A DNA stretch of 64,000 nucleotides, from contig JARUKZ010000003.1 in the NCBI GenBank assembly GCA_029688955.1, forward strand, positions 1-64,000, read 5' to 3'. The notes beneath the pieces were generated by a model that ran no database searches, had not been told where the DNA came from, and saw only the letters and a list, made by a program, of their open reading frames with translations. This DNA is from Chitinispirillales bacterium ANBcel5. Lineage in GTDB: Bacteria > Fibrobacterota > Chitinivibrionia > Chitinivibrionales > Chitinispirillaceae. Position 1 is the stretch's first letter. Each line of letters begins with the position of its first letter. Position numbers and translations under genes: made by a program. Shown in pieces: positions 1-8,941 of the stretch.

Positions 1-179
1 GATCTTACCGGTAGCGTTTTATACCTTCCCGATAAACGTTTTATTCCTTCCGACAACCGTATCGTTTGTCCCGGTAACCGTTCCGGTTTTCCTGTGTGGG
101 TATAAATGGTTCAGGAGGCGAAATAATTAGAAAGCCTGCTGGCATTCTGGCCATATTGAGCTTGGGGTCGATAGACGTT
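1..179. other. Unassigned DNA at window edge
   Basis: No credible gene is visible. The first 100 bases hold loosely repeated 20-22 base stretches built around variants of CGTTTTATTCCTTCC, which look like a decayed tandem repeat. The stretch lies downstream (in the minus direction) of the decayed four-helix-bundle gene and may belong to a gene that continues outside the window. Confidence 0.3.
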
Positions 180-697
180 TTAAGACAGATCTGCTTCTCC
201 TAAGTGCTCTTTGCGTTTAGCGCTTCTGATCTTGTATAAACGTTCTGTAAAACCGCCCTGTTTTTCGAAATCTATTGCAAGGCGTTCGACCTGACGGTCA
301 AGGAGATATGTGGCCAGGTTCAACAAAGATAGTGCAGCATTGGCAGCAAGACAGGCAGAAGACAAGGGTGAGCACGGACTGGCACTGACGTACGCCGCGG
401 CTTGATTTTCATCATCAGTTTTTAGCGTCTGTTGGTGTCCATGCTTGTCAGTGGACCTTTTTTTTCCTGTGCCACCCAAACCTGCACCTCTTCCAGGGTT
501 TTACAACGTAACTCTTTAAATCGCACCAGTGCAGGGTGCTGTGGTGATAGTTTTGGGTGTTTCCTCTGCCTCAAAAAGTCCTCATAATCCAGTGTTAACT
601 CCTCCAGACTTGCCCGCGCAACCTGCGTCAGCTTAATCTCAAACTTTTTTGATGTAGCACTGGCCTGAGAGCCCTCTGCAATGTTTTGAACACCACT
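180..697 (-). pseudogene. Four-helix-bundle protein (S23/IVP-like with suffix domain), truncated and frameshifted
   Basis: Read on the minus strand, the part nearer 697 encodes a segment with QNIAEGSQAS, EIKLTQVARASLEEL and LDYEDFLRQR, typical of the four-helix-bundle family (23S rRNA intervening-sequence protein fold). That frame runs into a stop just after a run of eight A residues (T run at about 456-464). In the neighbouring frame the protein continues to 180 with YLLDRQVERL and QGGFTERLYKIRS, which matches the conserved 'suffix' domain of the longer family members. Joining the frames by one indel in the homopolymer gives a continuous C-terminal two thirds. The N-terminal helix is missing: a stop lies four codons upstream of QNIAEG. 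Both the truncation and the frameshift argue for a dead gene, although the homopolymer indel alone could be a sequencing error. Confidence 0.7.
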
Positions 698-1195
698 TTA
701 CGAGTCGAGGGGTGGCCCCCGAACGTGAGCTGTGAAACATTAAAAGTAAACCTAACTCAGGTCCCCGAGCGGAGCCGAGGGGTTAGTTTACGGTATCCAC
801 CATGTTTGGGTATTAGCTCGCTCATTTTCTAACTCTTATACCAGCAGGTTTATTTTCCTGGTCCCGTAGGGACGACATATACATATATGAAGATATGTGT
901 TGTCCCTACGGGACAAGGAATTCTACCATGATTGTTTAACTATAAATATACGGTCCCTACGGGACCACAAAAAATTGGCGTATTTGCGACCAAACTACCA
1001 CCTATTCCACCAAACCCCTCACTCCTACGCGGCAGGGCAGGACGGAAGGATAGACAATGGCCGAGGAGGAACGACGAGCCTGGAGAACATTGTGCCCGGA
1101 TGGGTAGGGCCGATCCGAGTCTTCGAGGGTGCCGCCCTGATTAGCTTTGAGCTTTGAGCAGTGAGCTTTGAGCAGGAAAAATTAGCTTCAGCACC
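698..1195. other. Non-coding stretch with palindromic elements
   Basis: About 500 bases without a convincing gene. The overlapping plus-strand frames between 897 and 1157 have no recognisable protein features and run through the palindromes described separately. A short repeat GCTTTGAGCA occurs near 1145-1175. The stretch is downstream of the 1196-1786 gene and may contain its transcription end, but I see no clean hairpin plus T run. Confidence 0.4.
861..965. repeat. Three copies of a 13-bp palindromic element (GTCCCTACGGGAC)
   Basis: Copies lie at 861-873 (inverted orientation, GTCCCGTAGGGAC), 902-914 and 953-965. The first two form a long imperfect hairpin, because the flanks also pair (ACATAT against ATATGT across an AT-rich loop). 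Such paired inverted units resemble REP/BIME-type intergenic elements. No associated transposase gene is seen here. Confidence 0.75.
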
Positions 1196-1786
1196 CTAAA
1201 GATCCTCATACACCACTTCCTTAAAAATCACCGTAGAATTCTGAAGCCTCTTATAGGTCCTGAATTTGTGATACAAATCGCGGGTGGTAAAAACAAGCAT
1301 CGATATCGCTTCCCACAGAAAAACCCAGCCACCCACATACAACCCTTCCACTATAATTGTCGGGAAAATCCCGATTTCAAGCTCTTGGGGATAAGTAGTG
1401 GCCGCAAGAAGAAATAAAAAGCCCGCGAGTATAAAAAGAAAGATCCTTTGATTGGTATTTTTGAGCTCCTTTTTGGCCAAATACCGCTCATACGTGAATC
1501 CATTGTGCAGTCCCCGTTTAACCTGCTTCTCCCGCTGCTCCTCTCTTTTCCCTTCAGGAATGGAAAAACAAAGAGTCAGGGGGTATCTAAAGGGGATATC
1601 ATCTGAGCTTTCTTCCAGATAAAAAATCAAATCGGGGTCAAGGTCTCTTAACTTAAAAGGCGCAGGGTCCCATTCATTAAAGATATCAGAGTAATGATCG
1701 AGGGCGATCTCTACAATGTATGATCCACTGGACTGATCAAAATCGTACACTTCACTGAAAACGCCCTGATGTTTGAGACTTGGCAT
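1196..1786 (-). CDS. Hypothetical membrane protein with two C-terminal helices
   Basis: A 196-residue protein without a recognised family. The first 110 residues are soluble, acidic and aromatic-rich (a run around ALDHYSDIFNEW), followed by a charged stretch (GKREEQREKQVKRG). Two hydrophobic segments follow at about residues 115-134 and 145-167, then a basic tail. This suggests a cytoplasmic N-terminal domain tethered to the inner membrane. It lies 95 bases downstream of the 1882-2259 gene in the same direction and may be the last member of the miaB-gatB operon or a separate unit. The start is the only ATG near the beginning of the frame; no strong ribosome binding site is visible. Confidence 0.7.
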   Translation of the reverse strand: MPSLKHQGVFSEVYDFDQSSGSYIVEIALDHYSDIFNEWDPAPFKLRDLDPDLIFYLEESSDDIPFRYPLTLCFSIPEGKREEQREKQVKRGLHNGFTYERYLAKKELKNTNQRIFLFILAGFLFLLAATTYPQELEIGIFPTIIVEGLYVGGWVFLWEAISMLVFTTRDLYHKFRTYKRLQNSTVIFKEVVYEDL

Positions 1787-1881
1787 AACTCAATAACTCG
1801 CTCTGAAATCCATTCACTGTAGGTCTGCTATACCAACTCATAACTGCTAAAACTATGCCTTTGACCGTAAACGGAGGGAGG

Positions 1882-2259
1882 TTATCTTGGGTTCCAGCTC
1901 TGACTCGACCCTAAGATGGCGGCCACAAAAACCATCATACCTATAGCAAAACGCACCTGACTTCGGTGATCAAACTCTCTTTTAACCAGGCGAAGTCTCT
2001 GAAGTTCAGCGGTATCTATGACCACAGAGTCAGAAAGCACCGCCGCGGTATCGGGGTGGTCTTTTGCACTGTCTGCAACAGTATAAGCAGCCGTAGCGGC
2101 TACCCCTTTATGAGTTGCGGAATCAGCCGCTTGTGCCTCTTCTTCTCTCTCTGCAGCAGATGCCCTTTCTTCTGACATCCGGTCTCTTCTGGCGGATGGC
2201 AAGATCCCGTATGAGGGATAAGCCATTAGTAATACCATAATTAAAACAACAAATTTCAT
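1882..2259 (-). CDS. Small secreted or membrane-anchored hypothetical protein
   Basis: A 125-residue protein that starts one base after the gatB stop codon, so it is probably translationally coupled. Residues 1-18 form a hydrophobic signal-like segment (VVLIMVLLMAYPSYG). The middle is charged and alanine-rich (ERASAAEREEEAQAADSA), compatible with a short coiled coil. A second hydrophobic segment sits at about 104-118. It is likely anchored at both ends or cleaved and anchored at the C-terminus. No family is recognised. Confidence 0.65.
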   Translation of the reverse strand: MKFVVLIMVLLMAYPSYGILPSARRDRMSEERASAAEREEEAQAADSATHKGVAATAAYTVADSAKDHPDTAAVLSDSVVIDTAELQRLRLVKREFDHRSQVRFAIGMMVFVAAILGSSQSWNPR

Positions 2260-2260
2260 C

Positions 2261-3688
2261 TTACCCCAGCAAATTTCTAAGGATTGTACTTACCTCTTTT
2301 GGGTTTGCTTTTCCTCTGGTAGCTTTCATCACCTGTCCCATAAAAAAGGAGGTAAGTTTTTTCTCTCCATCTTTATAGCGCTGCACTTCCCCGGGATTGG
2401 CATCAAGCACCTTTTGTACTTCAGACTGAAGCGCACCGGTATCGGAGACCTGCTCAAGCCCCTGCTCTTTAACCACCGTCGCGGCATCCTTGTCTTCGCT
2501 CTCCATCAACTGAAGAACCTTTTTTGCGGCTTTTGCCGATATACTACCCTTTTCAATCAGTTTAATTAGATCCCCCAGCCTCTGTGCGGACACATTCAGG
2601 GAAAAGGGACCCCCGACCTTCTTTTCATTTATAATACGCATTATATCGCCCATTATCCAATTAGCTGAAGCTTTAGGCTCAGAAGAAGCAGCAACAGTTT
2701 CTTCATAATATTGGGCCAGACCGGCACTCGATGTAAGGATATCCGCATTGGTTGCATTCAAACCATAGCTTTCCATAAAACGGTGACGCTTTGTGGCAGG
2801 TAACTCCGGAAGCCTGGTTTTAAGCTGTTCAACCCATGGAGTTTCGATGATCAGTGGCATAAGATCGGGATCGGGAAAGTAACGATAGTCGTGTGCATCC
2901 TCTTTGGTGCGCATGGGAACAGAGCGGTTTTTCACCGGATCCCACAGAAATGTTTGCTGAAGAACAGTGCCACCGGATGACAACACCTCTTTTTGCCTGG
3001 CAGCCTCGTACTCCAACGCTTTCTCCAGATTCCTGAAACTGTTCATATTCTTGATTTCCGTTTTGGTGCCAAGCTTACTCTCCCCCTGAGGCCGTATAGA
3101 GATGTTTGCGTCACAGCGCAAACTCCCCTGCTCCATATTACAGTCGCAAATCTGAAGGTACTCAAGGATTTGCTTTAATGAAGTCAGGTAAGCGTATGCT
3201 TCTGCCGGGCTTCTCATATCGGGCTCGGAAACAATCTCTATGAGCGGAGTTCCGCACCTGTTCACATCGAAGAGTGAATCGATATCCTGATCATGAATCA
3301 GCTTCCCGGCATCCTCTTCCAGATGTACGCGGGTGATGCCTATCATCTTTTCCTCACCATCCACAGTGATGGGAAGTGTTCCCGGACCACACACCGGAAT
3401 TTCATACTGAGAGATCTGATAGCCTTTGGGCAGATCCGGATAAAAATAGTTTTTTCTGGCAAATACAGATTTTTCGTTGATACCGCAGTTTAAAGCCAAC
3501 CCGATCCTAACAGCCATCTCTGCAGCACGACGATTAAGCACAGGTAATGCTCCGGGAAGTCCGAGGCACACAGGACAGCCATGGGTATTTGGTGGATCAC
3601 CAAAAGGAGTAGTGCAGCCGCAGAAAAGTTTTGTTTTGGTCAGAAGCTGAGCATGTACTTCAAGGCCTACAACTATTTCATAATTCAT
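2261..3688 (-). CDS. gatB: Asp-tRNA(Asn)/Glu-tRNA(Gln) amidotransferase subunit B
   Basis: GatB binds mischarged Glu-tRNA(Gln) or Asp-tRNA(Asn) and phosphorylates the carboxyl group so that the GatCAB complex can amidate it. At 475 residues it has the usual length. The N-terminus carries the family signature GLEVHAQL, followed by the zinc-site cysteines ([14 protein letters not shown]), the conserved DFDLNR-like block ([20 protein letters not shown]) and the C-terminal GatB/YqeY tail domain ending in [17 protein letters not shown] good GGAGG lies just upstream of the ATG. The partners gatA and gatC are not in this window, so they must be encoded elsewhere. A GatCAB pathway is consistent with indirect Gln and/or Asn charging, but aspS specificity cannot be settled from here. 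Confidence 0.97.
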   Translation of the reverse strand: MNYEIVVGLEVHAQLLTKTKLFCGCTTPFGDPPNTHGCPVCLGLPGALPVLNRRAAEMAVRIGLALNCGINEKSVFARKNYFYPDLPKGYQISQYEIPVCGPGTLPITVDGEEKMIGITRVHLEEDAGKLIHDQDIDSLFDVNRCGTPLIEIVSEPDMRSPAEAYAYLTSLKQILEYLQICDCNMEQGSLRCDANISIRPQGESKLGTKTEIKNMNSFRNLEKALEYEAARQKEVLSSGGTVLQQTFLWDPVKNRSVPMRTKEDAHDYRYFPDPDLMPLIIETPWVEQLKTRLPELPATKRHRFMESYGLNATNADILTSSAGLAQYYEETVAASSEPKASANWIMGDIMRIINEKKVGGPFSLNVSAQRLGDLIKLIEKGSISAKAAKKVLQLMESEDKDAATVVKEQGLEQVSDTGALQSEVQKVLDANPGEVQRYKDGEKKLTSFFMGQVMKATRGKANPKEVSTILRNLLG

Positions 3689-3722
3689 TACTTATCCTCC
3701 GGAGCTGTTCTATGCTGTTCGA

Positions 3723-4667
3723 TCAGTTTCTAACAACCTGTCCCTGAAACCCGGCCTTCTTTAGAGACTGATCCAGAAACCTCTGCGCTTCCTCAGGTGA
3801 ACTGAATAACCCGGCACGCACTCTGTATATTGTAGTATTATCAACCGTAGCTTCTGCAATTTGTACGTGTTCGAAATCTTCATTTAGCTTTTCACGTATC
3901 TTTATTGCATTCTCCCTGTCACCAAAAGCACCAACCTGTACGGTATAAGCACCCAATGATCTATTGAATTTTAGATCACCTTGTTCCAGTATATTCTTTT
4001 GTGCCAGTGTTTTATTGATGCTTTCAACTTCGCTGTCCAACCCAAGCTCCTTGGCACAAAATAGCCTTGCCGCAAGTATGGCAATTTTTACAGGGGAATC
4101 CGCCTCAACCTCCCCGGCTTTAAGCAATTTCTGGCGGGCCTGCTTGTAATCATTTTCATCTATTAGAAGGTAAGCCAGATGAAGCAACGCTCGTTTTGAT
4201 ACATCCTCCCCGTGCTCAAGAGAGAGTGTGTGCCAGATATTTGCAGCTAACTCTGTGTTGCCATCAAGAGCAGAAGAGAGTGCCCAGCGATGGCGGGTGA
4301 AAAAGTCGGGAGTTATTTTGCCTGATCGTTGATACAGATTGGCAGCACGCTCCCACTCACCTTTTGAAAATGCATGATCTGCCAGTAACTTAAATGCTTC
4401 AGCTCGAACCCGGGCTGGCACCTCTTGTTCAGAGCTGAGGGAATCATAGAGCGAAAGCGCGTCAGCAGCACCAAGCGTTCTTGCGTAGAGAAGCCGTGCT
4501 TCCGCGTTTAGTGGATCGTTGCCAAGAACCTGCTTAAAAATTTCCTGTGCTTTTGAGATCTCACCTGCGTTTAAATAGTGCTCTCCATTAGTGAGAGGCT
4601 CTCCCGTTACATAAAGAGATAGTGAGAGCAGCAGAAGAACGGTTTTATTTGCGAACTTAGTAATCAT
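3723..4667 (-). CDS. TPR-repeat protein with C-terminal SPOR domain
   Basis: About 314 residues. A signal peptide (LLLLSLSLYVTG) is followed by TPR-like helical repeats to about residue 225 (EARLLYARTL, YQRSGKITPD, ALLHLAYLLIDENDYKQAR). The C-terminal ~75 residues form a SPOR domain (YTVQVGAFGDRENAIKIREKL ... YRVRAGLFSSPEEAQRFL), which binds denuded peptidoglycan strands. It is therefore periplasmic and probably works at the cell wall, perhaps at the septum. The start used is the ATG at 4667; a TTG one codon earlier is in frame. It lies between lapA-like and gatB with spacings of about 30 bases, consistent with one operon. Confidence 0.85.
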   Translation of the reverse strand: MITKFANKTVLLLLSLSLYVTGEPLTNGEHYLNAGEISKAQEIFKQVLGNDPLNAEARLLYARTLGAADALSLYDSLSSEQEVPARVRAEAFKLLADHAFSKGEWERAANLYQRSGKITPDFFTRHRWALSSALDGNTELAANIWHTLSLEHGEDVSKRALLHLAYLLIDENDYKQARQKLLKAGEVEADSPVKIAILAARLFCAKELGLDSEVESINKTLAQKNILEQGDLKFNRSLGAYTVQVGAFGDRENAIKIREKLNEDFEHVQIAEATVDNTTIYRVRAGLFSSPEEAQRFLDQSLKKAGFQGQVVRN

Positions 4668-4697
4668 CAATGCTTTATGAGATGAAAGGTTAATACG

Positions 4698-5129
4698 TCA
4701 TTTCTCGCTCTGATTGTTTGCTTCACCATTTTCTCTGGCTGGATTGGCCCTGTTTTGCTGCTGATTTTCTTCTTGTTGAGGGCTTTCTTCCTTTTTTTCT
4801 TCCTCTTCCTCTTCAGAAGTACCCTTGTAGGTCTTAAGTTCAGCCATAACTTCCCTGAGCTTCAACTCCAGGGCCTTGATGCGCCTGCTTTTCTTACGCA
4901 GTCCGGCCTGTCCGGTAAGATAGTAATATCCGGCGATAAGAAACCCTATCAAAAGACCGATGGCAAAGGCAGAAACAACATAAACATAGATTGGAATACC
5001 GGGAGTAGTGTACCATAAGAGCTTCATAGGCACAGTCAGTGCGAAGGGTTCCTGGATAAAGGTAAAGATAACTATCCAGGCTATGATAAAAGCTAATACA
5101 AATACCGCTATCCATTTGGAGATTTTCAC
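4698..5129 (-). CDS. LapA-domain-like inner membrane protein
   Basis: A 143-residue protein with hydrophobic helices at about residues 6-26 and 47-70, a basic coiled-coil segment (KKSRRIKALELKLREVMAEL) and a very acidic, glutamine-rich tail. This layout is that of the LapA/DUF1049 family of small inner-membrane proteins, some of which act in LPS assembly. The start is a GTG at 5129 preceded by GGAAAGGA, and it lies three bases after the miaB stop, so coupling is likely. The long acidic tail is not a usual part of the family. Confidence 0.7.
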   Translation of the reverse strand: MKISKWIAVFVLAFIIAWIVIFTFIQEPFALTVPMKLLWYTTPGIPIYVYVVSAFAIGLLIGFLIAGYYYLTGQAGLRKKSRRIKALELKLREVMAELKTYKGTSEEEEEEKKEESPQQEENQQQNRANPARENGEANNQSEK

Positions 5130-5132
5130 AAG

Positions 5133-6392
5133 CTATATCCTTTCCGCGATTAAGGTCATACCGCTGCTACGAACTACCCTGGCCTTTAAAATCATTCCTG
5201 CATCAATGTCCTTGCAAGCAAGAAGTACCCTTTTACAGCCTTTATCCTGTCCGATCCACATTCTGTCCCGCTTCTCCTGACGTCCGCTCACAAGTACATC
5301 AATTTCTTTGCCAACACTTTGAGCATAGATTTTTCTGGTGATTTCAGTCTGAAGGTCTATAAGGGCCCTGAGCCTCTCACCTTTTTGTTGCTCTGTTATG
5401 CTCTCAGAAAGCTTTGCCGCTGAAGTACCCTGCCGTGGAGAGTAAGCAAACATAAACGCCTGCGTATACCCAACTTCACTTGCAAGCGAAAGCGTTTCCT
5501 CAAACTCTTTATCCGTTTCTGAGGGAAATCCTACCATTATATCGGTGGTGAGATCAGCATGGGGAATATGTTTTCTGATCAGATCGATAAGAGAAAGATA
5601 GTGCTCTCTTGTGTACCCACGATTCATCAGTGAAAGTACCCTGTTGGATCCGGCCTGAACCGGCAAGTGGATATGTGAGCATAGTGAAGGTATACGGGCG
5701 AGTGTTTTTATCAGCTTTTCGGTGCAGTCTTTGGGATGGCTTGTAGTGAAACGTATCCTCTCAAGTCCATCAACTGCCGATACCATCTCAAGAAGATCCG
5801 GAAAATCTATCCCCTTATAATCATAGGAATTAACGTTTTGGCCAAGAAAGGTAATCTCTTTTATCCCTTGGGCCACCTTTTCCCGAACCGATTTTTCCAC
5901 CAGTTCTGCCGGCACCGACATCTCCGATCCCCGCACATAGGGTACTATACAGTAGGAGCAGTAGTTGTCACACCCCCGCATCACCGGAACAAAATCGGTC
6001 ACACTGTTGGTGGCAAAAACAGAGGTTTGGTCGTTAGAATCACCAAAGATCTCTTCAACGACCTCATCGACGCGATCCATCTGTTTCGCACCGATTACTC
6101 TTTTAACCCCGGGAACTTTCTTTTTCAGGTCTTCTCCAACTCTTTCTGCCATACAGCCGGTGACCCACAGCTCTCTGTCACCCGACTTACACAGGGCGCT
6201 CAGTTCGGCTATGCGTGAAACAGCCCGTTTTTCGGCATTTTCGCGAACGCTACAGGTATTAACAACTATCAGATCCGCTTCATGGGGCGTACTCGTAAGT
6301 ATAAAACCTTTTTGAGATAAGAGCTGAAGAAGAGTATCTGAGTCTGCCACATTCATCTGGCAACCAAAAGTCTGAAAAAATACAGAAGGCAT
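5133..6392 (-). CDS. miaB: tRNA-2-methylthio-N6-dimethylallyladenosine synthase
   Basis: MiaB is a radical-SAM methylthiotransferase that adds a methylthio group to i6A37 in tRNAs reading UNN codons. At 419 residues it has the normal length. The N-terminal UPF0004 domain carries the three auxiliary-cluster cysteines C11 (TFGCQMN), C47 (NTCSVRE) and C80 (VTGCMAE). The radical SAM cluster is C141-x3-C145-x2-C148 (CDNYCSYC). A TRAM domain closes the protein (about 360-419). It is the first gene of the minus-strand run down to gatB. MiaB is chosen over MtaB or RimO because of the TFGCQMN start and overall layout. Confidence 0.95.
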   Translation of the reverse strand: MPSVFFQTFGCQMNVADSDTLLQLLSQKGFILTSTPHEADLIVVNTCSVRENAEKRAVSRIAELSALCKSGDRELWVTGCMAERVGEDLKKKVPGVKRVIGAKQMDRVDEVVEEIFGDSNDQTSVFATNSVTDFVPVMRGCDNYCSYCIVPYVRGSEMSVPAELVEKSVREKVAQGIKEITFLGQNVNSYDYKGIDFPDLLEMVSAVDGLERIRFTTSHPKDCTEKLIKTLARIPSLCSHIHLPVQAGSNRVLSLMNRGYTREHYLSLIDLIRKHIPHADLTTDIMVGFPSETDKEFEETLSLASEVGYTQAFMFAYSPRQGTSAAKLSESITEQQKGERLRALIDLQTEITRKIYAQSVGKEIDVLVSGRQEKRDRMWIGQDKGCKRVLLACKDIDAGMILKARVVRSSGMTLIAERI

Positions 6393-6764
6393 TTATATCA
6401 ATTGTCTCAAAAAAAGTGAATGAATTACATACTAAGGTAAACTATTGAAAATTACTATTTGCGGGCTCCAAATTGCGACTTTTATACTGTATGGCCGGTA
6501 AAAGTTTCTGCGCCCAAGAGCCGCCCTAAACTTCCGCTGTTGTACCATCAATACCCCGTAGGATTCCTGGCCCCACGTTCTCCCAAGAGAACAACGATTC
6601 ACCATACATCCCATTTCTTCTGTGCATATCTGCTCTGAAAGCATATATTACCCTAAAGAGCCTCTGGGAAGAATCATTGAATAGTTTTAAGCAAGCTATG
6701 TTACAATTTTTCCAGAGAACACTCAAAGGGGCCTTTAAACAACCTGAGCAGGAAACAGTAACTC
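6393..6764. other. Divergent intergenic region between miaB and the TIGR02147 gene
   Basis: No gene is supported here; the two minus-strand frames between 6432 and 6726 show no family features. Promoters for both flanking transcripts should lie here. For the plus-strand gene a weak candidate pair is TTGAAT (6677-6682) and TACAAT (6702-6707), with a long 19-base spacer. Confidence 0.4.
6677..6707 (+). promoter_or_regulatory. Weak candidate sigma-70-like promoter for the TIGR02147 gene
   Basis: TTGAAT and TACAAT separated by 19 bases, 58 bases upstream of the start codon at 6765. The hexamers are good but the spacer is longer than optimal. This is a pattern match only. Confidence 0.25.
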
Positions 6765-7601
6765 ATGGCCGACATTTTTAAATATCAGAACTTTCGTGAC
6801 TATCTTAAAGCCTATTATGAGGAGCAAAAGGCAGCTAAGAAGGCATTTTCCTACAGAAGCTTCTCACAGCAGGCTGATTTTAGCTCACCATCATTTATAT
6901 ACAACGTCATTGAGGGGCGACGCAACCTCACCAAAACCAGCATTGTTAAGCTTTCACGCGCTATCGGTCTCACACGGGAGGAAGCTGATTATTTTGAGAA
7001 CCTGGTTTTCTTTAACCAGGCCAAAACAGTTATCGATAAAACCACCTTCTATAGCAGAATCGCAGAGATGAGAAGGTCGATCGATATAGAGATAGTCACC
7101 AAAGAGCGGTATCAATATTTTAGTGACTGGTATCACAGCGTAATCAGAGAAGTTGTGGCATTCTATGACTTTAAAGACGATTATACCAAACTTGGATCTT
7201 TTCTCACTCCCGCCATAAGCGCAAAGCAGGCTCGTGATTCGGTCCGGTTGCTTGAAAAGCTTGGATTTATAGCTAAGCAGAAGAATGGTTGCTACGCACA
7301 GGTAAATAGCGCCATAGCCGCAAAGCCTTCAGCGGTTGAATCTTTTCTGATAGAGCGATTTCAAATGGAGATGCTTCAGATGGCACTTCGATCGTACCAA
7401 AAGATACCACTTTCAGACCGTATGTCTTCATCTACTACCTTCTCTGTATCAAGAGAAACGTTTGAGCTTTTCAAACAAAAAGCTCGTGATTTTAGAAGAG
7501 AACTTGCTGAAATCGCTAAACTCGACTCATCACCGGATTGCGCCTATCAATTTACAATGAATCTGTTCCCTCTCAGCCGGAGTGTTAATAATGATAAGTA
7601 G
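6765..7601 (+). CDS. TIGR02147 family protein (putative regulator)
   Basis: A 278-residue member of the TIGR02147 family, a lineage-specific expansion first seen in Fibrobacter. The start shows the family hallmark IFKYQNFRDYLKAYYEE. It is followed by a helix-turn-helix-like segment (about residues 25-70: YRSFSQQADFSSPSFIYNVIEGRRNLT...KLSRAIGLT) resembling an XRE-type DNA-binding fold. Next comes the conserved W(Y)HSVIREV motif (YQYFSDWYHSVIREVV) and a second winged-helix-like part (ARDSVRLLEKLGFI). I infer a cytoplasmic transcription regulator; no ligand is known to me. The stop overlaps the start region of the downstream lipoprotein gene, so the two are translationally coupled. The same arrangement recurs at 24842-26262. 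Confidence 0.85.
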   Translation: MADIFKYQNFRDYLKAYYEEQKAAKKAFSYRSFSQQADFSSPSFIYNVIEGRRNLTKTSIVKLSRAIGLTREEADYFENLVFFNQAKTVIDKTTFYSRIAEMRRSIDIEIVTKERYQYFSDWYHSVIREVVAFYDFKDDYTKLGSFLTPAISAKQARDSVRLLEKLGFIAKQKNGCYAQVNSAIAAKPSAVESFLIERFQMEMLQMALRSYQKIPLSDRMSSSTTFSVSRETFELFKQKARDFRRELAEIAKLDSSPDCAYQFTMNLFPLSRSVNNDK

Positions 7602-8763
7602 AAAAAAAATGCTCTGGTTTTTCGCGGCTTTGATTACCACTTTTTTTGCCTGCACTGAATCCCCTACTGTAGCCGGTGGGTCATCTGATACCGAATTAAG
7701 TGGTGCTGTCATTGTGGGAAAAGCTGTAGACTCAAGGGGCACTCCCTATGTTGATGCAGATGTTAAACTGAGGAAACATTTCTACCTGTCTCAATCCGGT
7801 TATCGAAATGAAAGTCAAAGCGTTCGTAATACATTAACCGACAGCCTTGGGAGTTTCAGCTTCGACTCGGTTGACCATGGATACCACGTTATTGAAATAT
7901 CAAACGACGGCGATTCAAGTAGTATTTTCAGAGATATCGAAGTCAAACCAACCGATTCATTTGTGGAACTTAAAACAGATACGTTACGTCCCAATGCATT
8001 TGTCTCCGGGTCTATTGAACTGATGTCAAGAGTTCCTGTTCGTGGGGTTGGTGCAATAGTTGAAGTATTTGGTCTTGAACGCTCTGTTAAAACCGACCCC
8101 TATGGACGCTTTATCCTTGCATTACCAGAAGGCACATACAGATTAAATATCAGCGCGGATACTACTGGTTTTCATGAACTTGAACTCTTGCTGGATGTCA
8201 TAGCCGGTGAATACAAAAACATCGGACACTTCAGATTACACCAGAAAAATTTATCACCCTGTTCAGATTACGAATGCGATGCATTTGTCATACGCTCTAT
8301 TCTTGATAAAGCGGGATATGAGTCCATAGAAATTGATTCGATTGCAGAGGTTCGTCACGAAAGGATTGTGGAAGTTTCGCTCAGGGGACTTGATCTGGGT
8401 GGAGGCATTGAAGATCTCTCAAGACTTAGTTATCTTGAGGTAGTAGATCTTGGAAACAACAACTTATCTCATGAATCACTTGTCTTTATAAACCACCTTT
8501 GGAGACTTACAGAACTTAAGCTTGATTCTAATCGTCTCCAGGAACTTCCTTTTACCATAGATCAGCTAACCGGGCTTCAATTATTGGACATTAGCAATAA
8601 TGAGCTTAGCACATTGCCGTGGTTTATTACAAACATTAAACCTGAAACGTTTCTTGGATTGTCTGGAAACAACCTTTGTTTTCTACCATTTCACATTGAA
8701 AATTGGGCAGACACTTATGATCCGGGGTGGCGCAACACTCAGTACTGTTCTTATATGTTTTGA
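7591..8763 (+). CDS. Lipoprotein with carboxypeptidase-regulatory-like and leucine-rich repeat domains
   Basis: About 390 residues. A hydrophobic leader ends in FFACTES, a plausible lipobox with the lipidated cysteine. One or two beta-sandwich domains of the carboxypeptidase-regulatory type follow (IVGKAVDSRGTPYVDADV; FVSGSIELMSRVPVRGVGA...DPYGRFILALPEGTYRL). From about residue 270 there are four leucine-rich repeats (LEVVDLGNNNLS, LTELKLDSNRLQELP, LQLLDISNNELSTLP, FLGLSGNNLCFLP). The reading frame allows a GTG at 7582 or ATG at 7591 and 7609; all overlap or abut the end of the TIGR02147 gene. It is probably an outer-membrane surface lipoprotein with a binding role, and a possible sensor partner for the upstream regulator (inference). 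Confidence 0.75.
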   Translation: MISRKKMLWFFAALITTFFACTESPTVAGGSSDTELSGAVIVGKAVDSRGTPYVDADVKLRKHFYLSQSGYRNESQSVRNTLTDSLGSFSFDSVDHGYHVIEISNDGDSSSIFRDIEVKPTDSFVELKTDTLRPNAFVSGSIELMSRVPVRGVGAIVEVFGLERSVKTDPYGRFILALPEGTYRLNISADTTGFHELELLLDVIAGEYKNIGHFRLHQKNLSPCSDYECDAFVIRSILDKAGYESIEIDSIAEVRHERIVEVSLRGLDLGGGIEDLSRLSYLEVVDLGNNNLSHESLVFINHLWRLTELKLDSNRLQELPFTIDQLTGLQLLDISNNELSTLPWFITNIKPETFLGLSGNNLCFLPFHIENWADTYDPGWRNTQYCSYMF

Positions 8764-8941
8764 ATAAATAACAAATACAAACATGTTAAAATACCTCATT
8801 GAAAGACTGGTGAAAAATATCAGCCTTACGGGGATTCTATACCCTGAAATGAGAGTACAATGATAGTTTTGTGACTTTTTATAACAGGGATAAGTAACAG
8901 AATTAAAGTAATCAAACCGAAAAATTGAGGGAGGTAGACAG

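Noticed and set aside
897..1157. Two overlapping plus-strand open frames near the palindromes
   Set aside because: Neither shows a family, codon bias or a ribosome binding site, and both read through the GTCCCTACGGGAC repeats.
4755..5018. Plus-strand open frame rich in Phe and Leu
   Set aside because: It is the antisense of the acidic Glu-rich tail of the LapA-like protein.
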